Source of the DNA: Bosea sp. 29B
Lineage (GTDB): Bacteria; Pseudomonadota; Alphaproteobacteria; Rhizobiales; Beijerinckiaceae
Assembly: GCF_902506165.1 (NCBI RefSeq)
Contig: NZ_LR733817.1
Coordinates: forward strand, 2,387,408 to 2,451,407
Direction of reading: 5' to 3'
Length of the DNA: 64,000 nt
Made by a program: the position numbers and the translations under genes
Notes under the pieces: model-generated
Told to the model about the DNA's origin: nothing
The model's input: only the letters and a program-made list of their open reading frames with translations
Database searches by the model: none
Shown: positions 19,567-30,568 of the stretch, one piece after another
Numbering within the stretch: the first letter of the stretch is position 1
Layout of the letters: each line of letters starts with the position of its first letter

Positions 19567-20367
19567 TCAGGCGCCGCGCCGCGCCAGCTTCTGGCGCAGC
19601 ACGCGCAGGAGGAAGGCGGGGTTGCCGACGACATAGCGCCGCCAGAGCCGGCGCGGTTCCAGCCAGAGGCGGTAGGTCCACTCGATTCTGAGGACGCGGA
19701 AGGTTTCCGGCGCCCGCGCCACCTCGCCGGCGAGGAAATCGAACAGCGCGCCGATGCCGGCCGCGACGGCGCAATGGCGGGCATCGATATGGTCGGCGAT
19801 CCACCGCTCCTGCCGCGGGTTGCCGAAGGCGACCAGCAGCAGGTCGGGCCGCTCATGCGCGAGCCGCGCCAGCAGGGCCGCCTCCTCGTCCGCTCCGAAA
19901 TAGCCGTGGCTCAGCACCGAGAAGCGATGCTGCGGATGGTCCGCACGCAGCCTTGCCGCCGCGCGCTCTGCGACATCAGGCCGGCCGCCCAGCAGCATCA
20001 CGCGCAGCGGCTGCTTGCGGGCGGAGAGGATGGCGGGCGTGAAGTCGGTGCCGTTGAGATTGGCGGGGAAGGGGGCGCCGTAGAGCAGGCGCGAGGCGAT
20101 GTCGACGCCGATTCCGTCGGGCAGGATCAGGAAATCGGCGAGACGCTCGCGCAAGGCGGCATCGCGTGCGGCGATGTTGACGAGGTTGGCGTTGCAATAG
20201 GCCAGGTGGAGATGGCCGCCGCCGTCGAAGGCGTGGCCGATCAGCGCGAGCGCTTCGTCGCGCGTCAGCGCCGCGACCGGGACGCTGGCGATGTCGCGGC
20301 GCGGCGGTTCGAGCGGGGCGGCGAGGGCAGCCGGGCGCTGCGAAGGTTTGAAGAGAACGACGTTCAT
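19567..20367 (-). CDS. WecG/TagA family glycosyltransferase
   Basis: GT26-family enzyme that transfers ManNAc-like or other sugars to a lipid-linked saccharide. It has about 266 residues. Family motifs: HLAYCNANLVNIA, the LILPDGIGVDIASRLL Asp motif, NGTDFTPAIL, LLLVAFGNPRQERWI and the C-terminal EPRRLWRRYVVGNPAFLLRVL. ATGs at 20391 and 20397 are alternative starts. It is divergent from the polyprenyl sugar-phosphate transferase, and together they suggest a small exopolysaccharide initiation pair. Confidence 0.88.
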   Translation of the reverse strand: MNVVLFKPSQRPAALAAPLEPPRRDIASVPVAALTRDEALALIGHAFDGGGHLHLAYCNANLVNIAARDAALRERLADFLILPDGIGVDIASRLLYGAPFPANLNGTDFTPAILSARKQPLRVMLLGGRPDVAERAAARLRADHPQHRFSVLSHGYFGADEEAALLARLAHERPDLLLVAFGNPRQERWIADHIDARHCAVAAGIGALFDFLAGEVARAPETFRVLRIEWTYRLWLEPRRLWRRYVVGNPAFLLRVLRQKLARRGA

Positions 20368-20720
20368 CTCGATCGCTGCTGGCGCACGCATCGCCATGCT
20401 GACGGCGTAGGCCTTTGTCTTCGTTGCGTTTCCGGCCGGGGTCAAGCGGAACCCCGCCATAGGATGAACGCGGCCTTTCCCGGATCTCATAGCCGATCTC
20501 GCCGCCTCGGCGGCGCCTTGTCTCGGCGGTTGTCCCGTTATGGCACGCCTTGTCGTCATGCCTCGCTCGACATTGGCCGGACGAGCTAGATTCCCCTGCG
20601 TTTTCGCAGAAATCGCCGCAATGCCGCTGCGGCATCGCCCTTGCCACTTCGACTGGCAAGGCGGCCTCCGGCGCATCTCCTGTGCCGAATCCGGACTGCC
20701 TGTGACCGAGTGAGCGCGGC
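20368..20720. promoter_or_regulatory. Divergent promoter region between two polysaccharide genes
   Basis: About 350 bases between the GT26 gene and the polyprenyl glycosylphosphotransferase. It must hold both promoters, but I see no strong consensus -35/-10 pair, operator or RNA motif in it. Open frames through it are arginine-rich and look like shadows of the high GC content. Confidence 0.4.
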
Positions 20721-22178
20721 ATGATGAGCGTCAACGACCTGGACTATGAAGTCGCAACAGCAGCCGACCAGCGCGCCAACGCGCTGCGGCATTGGATCGG
20801 GTTGATCACCGCTTTGGTCGACGCGGCGACTGTGGCGACCGTGGTCGCCAGCACTTCGATCGTCTATCACTTCGTCGCCTATCGCCATCTCGGCAACGAC
20901 AAGGTCACGGTCGAGCTCGCCTCGATGATCGCCGCGATCTTCGTCTTCACCAATATGATGCGCGGCCGCTATCGGCTGGAAAATTACCTCTCGACCAAGG
21001 GTCAGATCGCCTCCGCCTTCGCGGTCTGGAACCTGACGATGATCGCCTTCGTCGCCATCGTCTTCATGGCCAAGATCAACGACCAGTATTCGCGTGCGGT
21101 CGTGCTCGCCACCTATCTCGCCGGCGCCCCGCTGATCGCGCTTGCTCGGTCGGCGATCGTGCGCACCATCTCGATGGCCTCCAAGACCGGCCGCATCACC
21201 TCAGAGCGGGTCTTCCTGATCGGCCGCGAGAGCGAGGTGATGTCCTTCGTCTCGCGGCACCAGCCCTGGAACATCGGCTTCTCGATCGTCGACGTCGCCT
21301 TCCTGCGCAGCAACGATCCGCGCCGCATCAACGATCCGCAGGCGGCGCTCGCCGCCGACCTTGTCACCGCTTCGGCCCGTGCCCGCGACCTCAAGCCGGA
21401 TGCCGTCTTCATCGCCCTGCCCTGGTCGGACCAGGAGACGATCGACGCCTGCATCGACGCCTTCATGAACCTGCCGGTCGCGATCCACCTGACGCCGGAG
21501 CGCGTCATGGACCGTTTCGACAATCCCCATATCGTGCGGATCGGCTCGCTCGCCTCGCTCAGGCTGACGCGGCCGGCCCTGTCCTTCGCCCAGATCATGT
21601 TCAAGCGCGTCTTCGACGTCTTCGCCGCGAGCGCCATCCTGCTGGCCAGCCTGCCGGTGCTGCTGCTGGTCGCGATCGCGATCAAGCTCGACTCGCAAGG
21701 GCCGGTGCTGTTCCTGCAGCGCCGCTACGGCTTCAACCAGGAGCCGTTCCGGATCTTCAAGTTCCGCACGATGACGACGACGGACGATGGCGAGGTGGTC
21801 AAGCAGGCGACGCGCAACGATCCGCGCATCACAAGGATCGGCGGTTTCTTGCGGCGCTACAATCTCGACGAGCTGCCGCAGCTCCTGAACGTGATCGCCG
21901 GACAGATGTCGCTTGTCGGCCCGCGACCGCATGCGCTCGCCCATGACCGCGAGTTCCAGCGCAAGATCGCGCTCTATGCCAGGCGCCACAATGTCAAGCC
22001 CGGCATCACCGGCTGGGCCCAGGTCAACGGCCTGCGCGGCGAGACCGACACCGACGACAAGATGGCCCGCCGTATCGCCTATGATCACTGGTACATCGAC
22101 AACTGGTCGTTCTGGCTCGACATCGGCATCCTGCTGCGCACTGCGTTCAGCCCGCGCGCCTTCCGCAACGCCCGCTGA
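20721..22178 (+). CDS. Undecaprenyl-phosphate sugar phosphotransferase (WbaP/ExoY type)
   Basis: A 485-residue polyprenyl glycosylphosphotransferase. It has about four N-terminal transmembrane helices, a CoA-binding-like central region and the C-terminal catalytic bacterial sugar-transferase domain: KRVFDVFAASAILLAS membrane entry, GPVLFLQRRYGFNQEPFRIFKFRTM, LRRYNLDELPQLLNVI, SLVGPRP and PGITGWAQVNG. It loads the first sugar onto undecaprenyl phosphate for exopolysaccharide or capsule synthesis at the inner membrane. The start carries two Met codons in a row. Confidence 0.92.
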   Translation: MMSVNDLDYEVATAADQRANALRHWIGLITALVDAATVATVVASTSIVYHFVAYRHLGNDKVTVELASMIAAIFVFTNMMRGRYRLENYLSTKGQIASAFAVWNLTMIAFVAIVFMAKINDQYSRAVVLATYLAGAPLIALARSAIVRTISMASKTGRITSERVFLIGRESEVMSFVSRHQPWNIGFSIVDVAFLRSNDPRRINDPQAALAADLVTASARARDLKPDAVFIALPWSDQETIDACIDAFMNLPVAIHLTPERVMDRFDNPHIVRIGSLASLRLTRPALSFAQIMFKRVFDVFAASAILLASLPVLLLVAIAIKLDSQGPVLFLQRRYGFNQEPFRIFKFRTMTTTDDGEVVKQATRNDPRITRIGGFLRRYNLDELPQLLNVIAGQMSLVGPRPHALAHDREFQRKIALYARRHNVKPGITGWAQVNGLRGETDTDDKMARRIAYDHWYIDNWSFWLDIGILLRTAFSPRAFRNAR

Positions 22179-22256
22179 GGGATTCCGACGCCGTAAGTCC
22201 GATACGACAAGCAAATAGGTAGATCACGGTTGCCGCGTCCATTCGGGCGCGGCGAT

Positions 22257-23225
22257 CTAGGGAATGGTCACGACGACGTTGCCGATCGTCCCCTGTTCCA
22301 CCGCTTCATGCGCTGCGGCAGTTTCGGCAAGCGGAAAGCTCGGCCCGATGCGGCTGACCAACCACCCTTGCTCGAGCGCGCGGGTGACGCCGGCGATGGC
22401 GCGATCGCGCTGCTCCGCGTCGAGCTGGTAGATCAGGAAGAAGCGCAGCGTGACGGAGTTGACCAGGCAGGCGAAGGCCGGGATCGTCGCCTCCGCATCG
22501 GTGCCGTAGACGATCACGCGGCCCTTCGGCCGCAATGTCGCGGATATCAGGCCGGCATTGGCCGCCAGGTTCATCTCGATGATCGCATCGACGCCGTGCC
22601 CGGCGGTGATCTCGGCGACGCGCGCACCGACATCCTCGCGCCTGTAGTCGATGCAATGATCGGCGCCGGCTTCGCGTGCGGCCACAGCCTTGTCCGGCGA
22701 GGATATCGTCGTGACGACGCTCGCGCCCCGCGCTTTGGCGAACTGGATGGCGTATTGGCTCACGCAGCCCGCGCCGCCCGATACGAGCACGGTCGCGCCG
22801 TTCTCGGCTCTGGCCAGCTCGACGGCATGGAAGCCGGTCAGCGCGGGTATCCCGAGCGTAGCCCCTTCCGCAAAGCCGATATCGTCAGGCAGGCGCACCG
22901 CCTGCCGGGCAGGCAGCGCGATCTGCTCGGCGGCTGTTCCGAACGGGCGCTGCCATTGCCCGTTCCAGATCCAGACGCGCTCGCCGATACGCGATTGCGG
23001 GACGCCCGCACCGACCGCCTCGATCTGGCCGGCGCCGTCGCTATGCGGGATCACCCTGGGAAAGGCCGATTTGCGATGGCCGCGGCTCTTCACGTCCGAG
23101 GGATTGACGCCCGAGGTCCGCAGGCGCACTCGCACCTCACCGGGGCCAGGATCAGGCGTCGGCATCTCGCCGATCCGCAGCACGTCCCGAGCAGGCCCAT
23201 TGGCTTCGTAGAACACGGCGCGCAT
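22257..23225 (-). CDS. NADPH:quinone oxidoreductase-like MDR enzyme
   Basis: A 322-residue medium-chain dehydrogenase/reductase without the zinc-binding Cys set. The N-terminal GroES-like part includes GVNPSDVKSRG and the cofactor site is VLVSGGAGCVSQYAIQFAK, where the usual GVGxxA is changed to CVSQYA. The C terminus ends GNVVVTIP, as in quinone oxidoreductases. Start at 23225 gives MRAVFYEANG, the family N terminus. Substrate unknown; gene stands alone. Confidence 0.88.
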   Translation of the reverse strand: MRAVFYEANGPARDVLRIGEMPTPDPGPGEVRVRLRTSGVNPSDVKSRGHRKSAFPRVIPHSDGAGQIEAVGAGVPQSRIGERVWIWNGQWQRPFGTAAEQIALPARQAVRLPDDIGFAEGATLGIPALTGFHAVELARAENGATVLVSGGAGCVSQYAIQFAKARGASVVTTISSPDKAVAAREAGADHCIDYRREDVGARVAEITAGHGVDAIIEMNLAANAGLISATLRPKGRVIVYGTDAEATIPAFACLVNSVTLRFFLIYQLDAEQRDRAIAGVTRALEQGWLVSRIGPSFPLAETAAAHEAVEQGTIGNVVVTIP

Positions 23226-23402
23226 GACGGCCGCCTCCACATTCAGGAGCATGCTCGGCAGAATAACGGGATGGAGCCGCTCTGACGAGCCTTGATACGA
23301 TCGAGACGCCGGGCGAATGCAACCCTCTCATGTGAAATGGGATGTTCGTCAGCGCGCCCTTTCGGTTAGGCTTCTCCCGACGTCACAAGGGGCATTCTTT
23401 CA

Positions 23403-24149
23403 ATGAACCAAATCGATTTAAAGGGCCGGGTCGCCATCATCACCGGCGGGGCGCAGGGGATCGGCCGGGCCGTTGCCGAACGTCTCGCCGCCAGCGGCGC
23501 CAAGGTCGCGATCTGGGATCTCGACGGCAAGCTCGCCAATGAGGCCGCCGCCGCGATCGGCCCGGCTGCGAGCGGCCTTGCCATCGACGTGACCGACGCC
23601 AAGGCCGTGAATGCGGCCGCTGCCGAGCTCGAACAGCGCCATGGCAGCGTCGACATCCTCGTCACCAGCGCCGGCATCGCCGGGCCGAACCTGAAGACCT
23701 GGGAATACCCGCTCGACGAATGGGCCAAGATCATGCGCCTCAATGTCGACGGCACCCTGCATTGCTGCCAGGCGGTGATCCCCGGTATGATCAAGCGCAA
23801 TTACGGCCGGCTGGTGCTGGTCGCCTCGATCGCCGGCAAGGAGGGCAACCCCAACGCCTCGGCCTATTCGGCCTCGAAGGCGGCGGTGATCGCCCTGACC
23901 AAATCGCTCGGCAAGGAACTGGCCCAGCAGGACATCGCGGTGAACTGCATCACCCCGGCCGCCGCCCGCACCCGCATCTTCGACCAGATGAGCGAAGAGC
24001 ATATCGGCTACATGCTGGCCAAGATCCCGCGCGGGCGCTTCCTGCAGCCCGACGAGGTCGCCTCGATGGTCGCCTTCCTGGCCTCGGCCGAGAACAGCTT
24101 CACGACGGGGGCGGTCTTCGACCTCTCGGGCGGGCGCGCGACTTACTAG
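23403..24149 (+). CDS. SDR-family oxidoreductase
   Basis: A 248-residue classical short-chain dehydrogenase. The cofactor motif is TGGAQGIG (14-21); Asp40-Leu-Asp suggests NAD preference. The catalytic Ser142, Tyr155 and Lys159 (YSASK) are in place. It is similar to FabG-like and 3-hydroxyacyl or sugar dehydrogenases; substrate unknown. The stop codon TAG is also the start of the palindromic element 24146-24222. Confidence 0.9.
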   Translation: MNQIDLKGRVAIITGGAQGIGRAVAERLAASGAKVAIWDLDGKLANEAAAAIGPAASGLAIDVTDAKAVNAAAAELEQRHGSVDILVTSAGIAGPNLKTWEYPLDEWAKIMRLNVDGTLHCCQAVIPGMIKRNYGRLVLVASIAGKEGNPNASAYSASKAAVIALTKSLGKELAQQDIAVNCITPAAARTRIFDQMSEEHIGYMLAKIPRGRFLQPDEVASMVAFLASAENSFTTGAVFDLSGGRATY

Positions 24150-24222
24150 TGTCCCGATTCTGAAATTCGCCACTGCCCGATATCAAGTGCGGAGCGAATT
24201 TCAGAATCATCAGGGACACTAG
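24146..24222. repeat. Hairpin repeat element, copy 1
   Basis: A 77-base imperfect palindrome bounded by CTAGTGTCCC and GGGACACTAG. The stem arms GATTCTGAAATTCGC and GCGAATTTCAGAATC are perfectly complementary and the loop contains CGATATCAAGTGCGGA. It is related to copy 2 in inverted orientation. Its left end supplies the stop codon of the SDR gene. Confidence 0.8.
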
Positions 24223-24236
24223 CAACTCTTTGATTT

Positions 24237-24314
24237 CTAGTGTCGTTCTTTGATTTCGAAGTTCGCTCCGCACCTGATATCGACCGAGAGCGAACTTCGA
24301 AATCACGACACTAG
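24237..24314. repeat. Hairpin repeat element, copy 2 (inverted)
   Basis: A 78-base palindrome bounded by CTAGTGTCG and CGACACTAG, with stem GATTTCGAAGTTCGC against GCGAACTTCGAAATC. Read on the minus strand it aligns with copy 1, including CGATATCA(G/A)GTGCGGAGCGAA. Stem differences between the copies are compensated on the other arm, so base pairing is conserved. Confidence 0.8.
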
Positions 24315-24383
24315 TTCGCCAATCGATCCTGTCGCGCTAAAGCGGGCTGGCCACGTCCACGGCCGGCCCGTTAGATTGAAGCC

Positions 24384-25643
24384 ATGACCACGACCCTGCC
24401 TTCTCCCGCCGTCCTTGGCGCCCGTGCCTTCGCTACGCTCGCCGGCCTCAACCGCTTCAGCGACGAACCAGGCAAGCTGACCCGGCTTTACCTCTCGCCC
24501 TCTCACCGGCAGGGCGCGGAATACGTCAAGGGCGCGATGGAGGTTGCGGGGCTGACCACCTTCATCGACGCGGCCGGCTCGGTGCAGGGGCGGCGCGAAG
24601 GCGCGAGCCTCGGTCTGCCGGCGGTTCTGATCGGCTCGCATATCGACACGGTCCGCGATGGCGGCCGCTTCGACGGCAATCTCGGCGTCGTCGCCGGTAT
24701 CCTGGCGGCGCAGGCAATCCGCGACGCCGGCATCATCCTGCCCTTCGCGCTCGAAGTGATCGCCTTCGGCGACGAGGAGACGGTGCGCTTCCCGACCTCG
24801 CTCTCGACCTCCTCGGCGCTGATCGGCCATTACGATCCGGCCTGGCTCGATTCACGCGATGCCGAGGGCGTCGTGCTGCGTGACGCCCTCGTCGCCTTCG
24901 GCGGCGATCCCGCGGGGATCGCGGCGCTCGCCCGCAAGCCGGGCTCGGTCAAGGCCTATCTCGAGGTCCATATCGAGCAGGGCCCGGTGCTCGAGGTCGA
25001 GAACGAGGCGGTCGGCATCGTCACCGCGATCAATGCCCAGAGCCGCGCTGCCGTGCGCGTCAACGGCGAGGCCGGCCATGCCGGCACCGTTCCCATGAAG
25101 CTCCGCAAGGATGCGCTGACCGCCGCCGCCGAGATGGCGCTGGCGCTGGAGGAGATCGCAGGCAGCCATGATCAGGCGGTCGGCACGGTCGGCGTCTTCC
25201 GGCCGGATCCGGGGGCCACGAACGTCGTGCCCGGCGCGGTCGACTTCACCATCGACTATCGCGCGCCCATTGGCGCGACCGTCGCCGCCATGGAACGGCA
25301 GATCCAGCAGCGTTTCGGCGAGATCGCGGCCCGGCGCGGCGTCGGCCTGACCATCACACCCTATTCGCGCGAGGATGCGACGCCGATGGCGGCCGAGCTG
25401 CAGGAGGCGCTCGCCACCGGCATCGCCCGCACCGGCTCGAATCTCTCGGCCCGCCGCCTGCCCTCCGGCGCGGGCCACGACGCCATGGCGATGGCACGGC
25501 TCTGCCCCTCGGCCATGCTGTTCGTGCGCTGCGAGAAGGGCATCAGCCATTCGCCGCTGGAGAACATGACCGAGCTCGATGCCGGCATCGCCATCCGCGT
25601 CCTGATCGAGACGATCCTGGAACTGGCGCGGCGCGAGGGCTGA
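24384..25643 (+). CDS. M20 hydantoinase/carbamoylase family amidohydrolase
   Basis: A 419-residue zinc/manganese hydrolase of the allantoate amidohydrolase / N-carbamoyl-L-amino-acid hydrolase family. Metal ligands visible: GSHIDTV, FDGNLG, the Glu-Glu pair in FGDEETVRFPTSLS, the His of YLEVHIEQGP and the His of GISHSPLEN. The dimerisation domain contains GEAGHAGTVPMKLRKDAL. It releases ammonia and carbon dioxide from N-carbamoyl or ureido substrates, so purine or pyrimidine breakdown is likely. The exact substrate cannot be read; an AllC-type role fits best. Confidence 0.9.
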   Translation: MTTTLPSPAVLGARAFATLAGLNRFSDEPGKLTRLYLSPSHRQGAEYVKGAMEVAGLTTFIDAAGSVQGRREGASLGLPAVLIGSHIDTVRDGGRFDGNLGVVAGILAAQAIRDAGIILPFALEVIAFGDEETVRFPTSLSTSSALIGHYDPAWLDSRDAEGVVLRDALVAFGGDPAGIAALARKPGSVKAYLEVHIEQGPVLEVENEAVGIVTAINAQSRAAVRVNGEAGHAGTVPMKLRKDALTAAAEMALALEEIAGSHDQAVGTVGVFRPDPGATNVVPGAVDFTIDYRAPIGATVAAMERQIQQRFGEIAARRGVGLTITPYSREDATPMAAELQEALATGIARTGSNLSARRLPSGAGHDAMAMARLCPSAMLFVRCEKGISHSPLENMTELDAGIAIRVLIETILELARREG

Positions 25644-25646
25644 ACC

Positions 25647-26555
25647 TCAGCCGCCGGCGGCTTCTGAGGCCATCGCGGGCCGGCGTTGGCGCCGCTCAGG
25701 CTTCGGTGCCGGTTTGCGGAAGAGGTGCAGGACCGCCAGCGCGAGCCCGGTGAGCGCGATCCAGTGGCCGGGCCGCAGTGCCGCCCAGTCCTGGTAGACG
25801 ACGATGTCGGCATTGGCCTGGAAGATCAGCCAGGCCGAGGCGCCCGTGGCGAAGGCATACCAAGCCGTCTCGGCTAGTGCGGTGGCAAGACCGGTCGCGA
25901 GGCCCGTCAGCGCCAGCGAGGTGAAGCTCAACGGAATTTTGAACCGGTTGAGGCCGCGGCAAGCGATCAGCAACGCGAACAGCCCGGTCAGCAGCACCGG
26001 CTGGGTGACGTCGATCTTCGACTGCAGCGCGAAATGGAACAGGCCGAGGCAGGCGATCACGTAGACGATGTTGTGCAGGCGCTGCCAGCGGCCCGAGCCG
26101 AGCCGGCGGATCATCCCGTCGGTCGAGGTGACGCCGAGCGCCACAAGGCCGATCAGGGCGGTGATGCCGACGACGAGATAGAAGCGCTTGACGATCTCGG
26201 AGAGGATAAGCCCCCAGTCGAAGGCGAGGTCGATGCAATAGAGCGCGAGATGGCCGAGTGCATAAGCCATGGCCGACAAGCCGAGCATGCGGCGGATGCC
26301 GATCAGCTTGTTCCAGTCGAGAATGCGGCGCAGCGGCGTGATCGCGAGCGTGATGACGAGGATGCGCAGCGCCCAGGTGCCGGTGTCGTGCACGGCCTGC
26401 GTCCACGGCTTCGAGCCGAGCTGGTGCGTCCAGGCCTGGAAGGCGAGGATCAGCGCCGGGACGAGCACGAGCGCGAAGCAGGCGGCGCGCAGAGCGGAGA
26501 AGCGCCCCTGCCGGTCATTCCATGGCCAATAGCTGCCTGTTCCCACTGAATCCAT
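25647..26555 (-). CDS. msrQ: MsrQ haem-binding membrane subunit
   Basis: A 302-residue membrane protein of the ferric-reductase-like MsrQ/YedZ family. It passes electrons from the quinone pool or Fre flavin to the periplasmic methionine-sulfoxide reductase MsrP. Six transmembrane helices; haem-ligand His candidates in GHLALYCIDL and RLHNIVYVIACLGLFHFALQ. The C terminus is basic. The msrP gene, normally adjacent, is not seen next to it. The start at 26555 gives the family-like N terminus; the frame continues upstream to 26630. Confidence 0.85.
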   Translation of the reverse strand: MDSVGTGSYWPWNDRQGRFSALRAACFALVLVPALILAFQAWTHQLGSKPWTQAVHDTGTWALRILVITLAITPLRRILDWNKLIGIRRMLGLSAMAYALGHLALYCIDLAFDWGLILSEIVKRFYLVVGITALIGLVALGVTSTDGMIRRLGSGRWQRLHNIVYVIACLGLFHFALQSKIDVTQPVLLTGLFALLIACRGLNRFKIPLSFTSLALTGLATGLATALAETAWYAFATGASAWLIFQANADIVVYQDWAALRPGHWIALTGLALAVLHLFRKPAPKPERRQRRPAMASEAAGG

Positions 26556-26683
26556 GAACTGTGCCTTGTTGCCGAGCCTCAACGCGAATACGCCAGAATC
26601 GGTGTGAAGGTTACGCCAGCCCGCACACAAGGGCGTGAGTCGCGTCGACCCCGTCGCCGCAAACGGAGTGGAGAAGCCTATCC

Positions 26684-27295
26684 ATGCCTGCCAATCGCAA
26701 GGTCGTGTTCGACGTCGGCAATGTCCTGCTGCGCTGGGATCCGTTCCATCTCTACCGCAGCTTGATCCCGGATGATGCCAAGCGCGACTGGTTCCTCAGG
26801 AATGTCTGCACCGCCGCCTGGAATATCGAGCAGGATCGCGGTCGGCCCTGGTCCGAAGCAGTCGGGCTGCTGGTCGCCGAGCATCCGGAATGGGAAGCCG
26901 AGATCAAGGCCTATGACGAGCGCTGGCATGAGACGGTGCCCTCGACGATCGAAGCCAGCGTCGCGACGCTTGCCGCGCTCAAGGCGAAGGGCGAACAGGT
27001 CTATGCCATCACCAATTTCTCGCGCGAGAAATGGGCGGAGTGCCTGATCCGCTTCCCGTTCCTGCAGAGTTTCGACGGCGTCATCGTCTCGGCGCATGAG
27101 CGGCTGCTCAAGCCTGACCCGGCGATCTACAACGTCCTGCTGGAGCGTTATGGGCTTGATGCCGGCGAGTGCATCTTCGTCGACGATAGCGCCAAGAATG
27201 TCGAGGCGGCCCGCTCGGTCGGGATGCAGGCGGTGCATTTCGTCGAGCCGATCGACCTCAGGGCCGAGTTGCGCGGGCTCGGCGCCAATCTCTGA
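26684..27295 (+). CDS. HAD-family phosphatase
   Basis: A 203-residue HAD-IA hydrolase of the YihX type. Motif I FDVGNVLL with nucleophile Asp10; the second motif I acid is the Asn of the DxGN form found in this subgroup. Motif II is AITNFS, motif III has the Lys of LLKPDPAIY and motif IV is FVDDSAKNV. Small sugar phosphates are usual substrates. A 9-base-pair hairpin follows the stop. Confidence 0.9.
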   Translation: MPANRKVVFDVGNVLLRWDPFHLYRSLIPDDAKRDWFLRNVCTAAWNIEQDRGRPWSEAVGLLVAEHPEWEAEIKAYDERWHETVPSTIEASVATLAALKAKGEQVYAITNFSREKWAECLIRFPFLQSFDGVIVSAHERLLKPDPAIYNVLLERYGLDAGECIFVDDSAKNVEAARSVGMQAVHFVEPIDLRAELRGLGANL

Positions 27296-27305
27296 CCCGT
27301 GCTTT

Positions 27306-27336
27306 CCATCCTGCGCAGCCGAACTGTGCAGGATGG
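27306..27336. terminator. Hairpin between convergent genes
   Basis: A perfect 9-base-pair stem (CCATCCTGC / GCAGGATGG) with a 13-base loop, in the 54-base gap between the HAD phosphatase and the Tyr/Arg-rich protein gene, whose stops face each other. A shared bidirectional terminator is likely, though without a U-tract. Confidence 0.5.
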
Positions 27337-27349
27337 TCACGCTGGAACG

Positions 27350-27658
27350 CTACCAGTAGCGGCGGCGATAATAATAGCGCGGCCGGTAATAGCGGCGGCG
27401 GTAGTAGTAACGCGGCCGATAGTAGTAGCGGCGGCGGCGCCAGTAACGCCTGCGCCAGCGCCGCCGACGGCGATAATAATACCGGGCGTAGTCGGCGTCG
27501 GCCTTGTCGAGCGCTTCCGCATCAACCTGCGGCGCAGGCTCCGGCAGGGGCGGCTCTACTGCCGATTTCGGCTGCGGTGCCGCGAGCACCGCCGTGCCAA
27601 GACTGCCGGCCGCTGCCAGGCCGCCGATCAGGCTCACGAGGAATGAGCGTCTGTCCAT
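27350..27658 (-). CDS. Secreted Tyr/Arg-rich low-complexity protein
   Basis: A 102-residue protein. The N terminus MDRRSFLVSLIGGL is a Tat-like signal (Arg-Arg-Ser-Phe-Leu) with cleavage near AVLAAPQ. After an acidic, proline-rich linker, the last about 45 residues are almost only Tyr, Arg and Trp, in repeats of the type RYYYRRR and RYYRPRYYY. Nothing enzymatic is visible. Similar short exported proteins occur in Rhizobiales and are unexplained. The low-complexity tail may bind nucleic acid, polyphosphate or cell-wall polymer, which is speculation. The coding strand is GC-poor for the region at its Tyr codons (TAT/TAC). Confidence 0.75.
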   Translation of the reverse strand: MDRRSFLVSLIGGLAAAGSLGTAVLAAPQPKSAVEPPLPEPAPQVDAEALDKADADYARYYYRRRRRWRRRYWRRRRYYYRPRYYYRRRYYRPRYYYRRRYW

Positions 27659-27753
27659 GATGCTGTCCTCCCTTCGGTTGAAGGCTGGAGGATCAACATC
27701 GTGCCGGGGGAAATGGTTCCCGACCTGTGGACGCTTCGGCCGAGCCTCGCGGC

Positions 27754-29559
<1,806 letters not shown>

Positions 29560-29626
29560 GCGCGCGCCATAGCAGTGTGCGCGGGTTGCGCCAAGGGTCA
29601 CACCACTGGTTTGCTGCGCCGCCGCG

Positions 29627-30394
29627 CTATTCTGCCGCGAGTTGGCGCTCCTGCGCCCAGTTGAGCGCCCGATAGTCGAAGCCCGCTTCCAGCGTCGGCT
29701 TGACCACGGCGAAATAGGGCGAGATGTCGAAATCGCGCGGCATGTAGAGCGAATGATGCCGGATGTGCAAGACTTCACGGAGTTCCTCCGCGCCCATCGC
29801 CTGCGCATACTCGACGGTCGGCAGCACCGGATAGCGCGCCGCCTCGAAGGCCTGGGCGATCAGCGTCGAGCAGATCGCCCGCGTCGGATCGCCGGAGCCG
29901 AGCGCGATCATGCGCCGGCGCCAGCTCGCCGGCGCCCATGGGATCGGGACCAGCCAGCGCGCCAGGTCGAGGATGTTCTTGAGGTCGTATTGCGTGCCGA
30001 GCCGGGCGAGGACGTAATCGACGGCGCTCTGACGGCCTTCGCGGTCGAGCGCCTGCGGCCGGCAGATGCGGGTGCCGAAGGCGCCGTATTTCGACAGCGG
30101 CGAGAGCACGCAGCCGACATCCATCTCGACCTCGGCCAGCACCAGCGGCTCGCCCTCGGGGCTGAACTGCCCGGTTTCGCCGACATAGAGCGCGGCATGC
30201 GACCAGGTGGACTGCGTCAGGTACTTGATCGCGGCCGAGACTTTCATGTGCCCTTCGACCAGCAGCACATCGCCCGGCCGCAGCGCCGCCTTGAGCCGGG
30301 CCAGCGCCTTCGCGTCGACCGGAGCTGCCTGCGGCTTGCCGCGCGTGATGAAGCGGACCACCGACCGGCCGATGAAGTCCAGTCCCCTGTTCAT
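29627..30394 (-). CDS. NlpC/P60-like YiiX-type cysteine hydrolase
   Basis: A 255-residue protein. The segment [32 protein letters not shown] has the His of a permuted papain-like fold, and [13 protein letters not shown] carries the Cys as in the YiiX/YebB family of the NlpC/P60 clan. These are proposed to cleave amide bonds in lipids or peptidoglycan. There is no signal peptide; the short basic N-terminal helix could attach to membrane. GGGGAGG lies upstream of the chosen ATG. Divergent from the GNAT gene. Confidence 0.8.
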   Translation of the reverse strand: MNRGLDFIGRSVVRFITRGKPQAAPVDAKALARLKAALRPGDVLLVEGHMKVSAAIKYLTQSTWSHAALYVGETGQFSPEGEPLVLAEVEMDVGCVLSPLSKYGAFGTRICRPQALDREGRQSAVDYVLARLGTQYDLKNILDLARWLVPIPWAPASWRRRMIALGSGDPTRAICSTLIAQAFEAARYPVLPTVEYAQAMGAEELREVLHIRHHSLYMPRDFDISPYFAVVKPTLEAGFDYRALNWAQERQLAAE

Positions 30395-30568
30395 CGACGC
30401 CTCCCCTTGCGCCGGCGCCGTTTCCGGCGTCTTCCGGCTCCGAGTAAACCGCGAGCCCGTGACTTTTTCGGAAATCACCTGGCTGATTTGGGCAGGGGAG
30501 ACCGGAATTCGCCGAACGTCGTAAAATCCGGGTTGACGGCGAGCTGCAGCGATCTTGCCCTGACTTCA

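Noticed and set aside
24146..24314. CRISPR array
   Set aside because: Only two palindromes in opposite orientation, no regular spacing and no cas genes.
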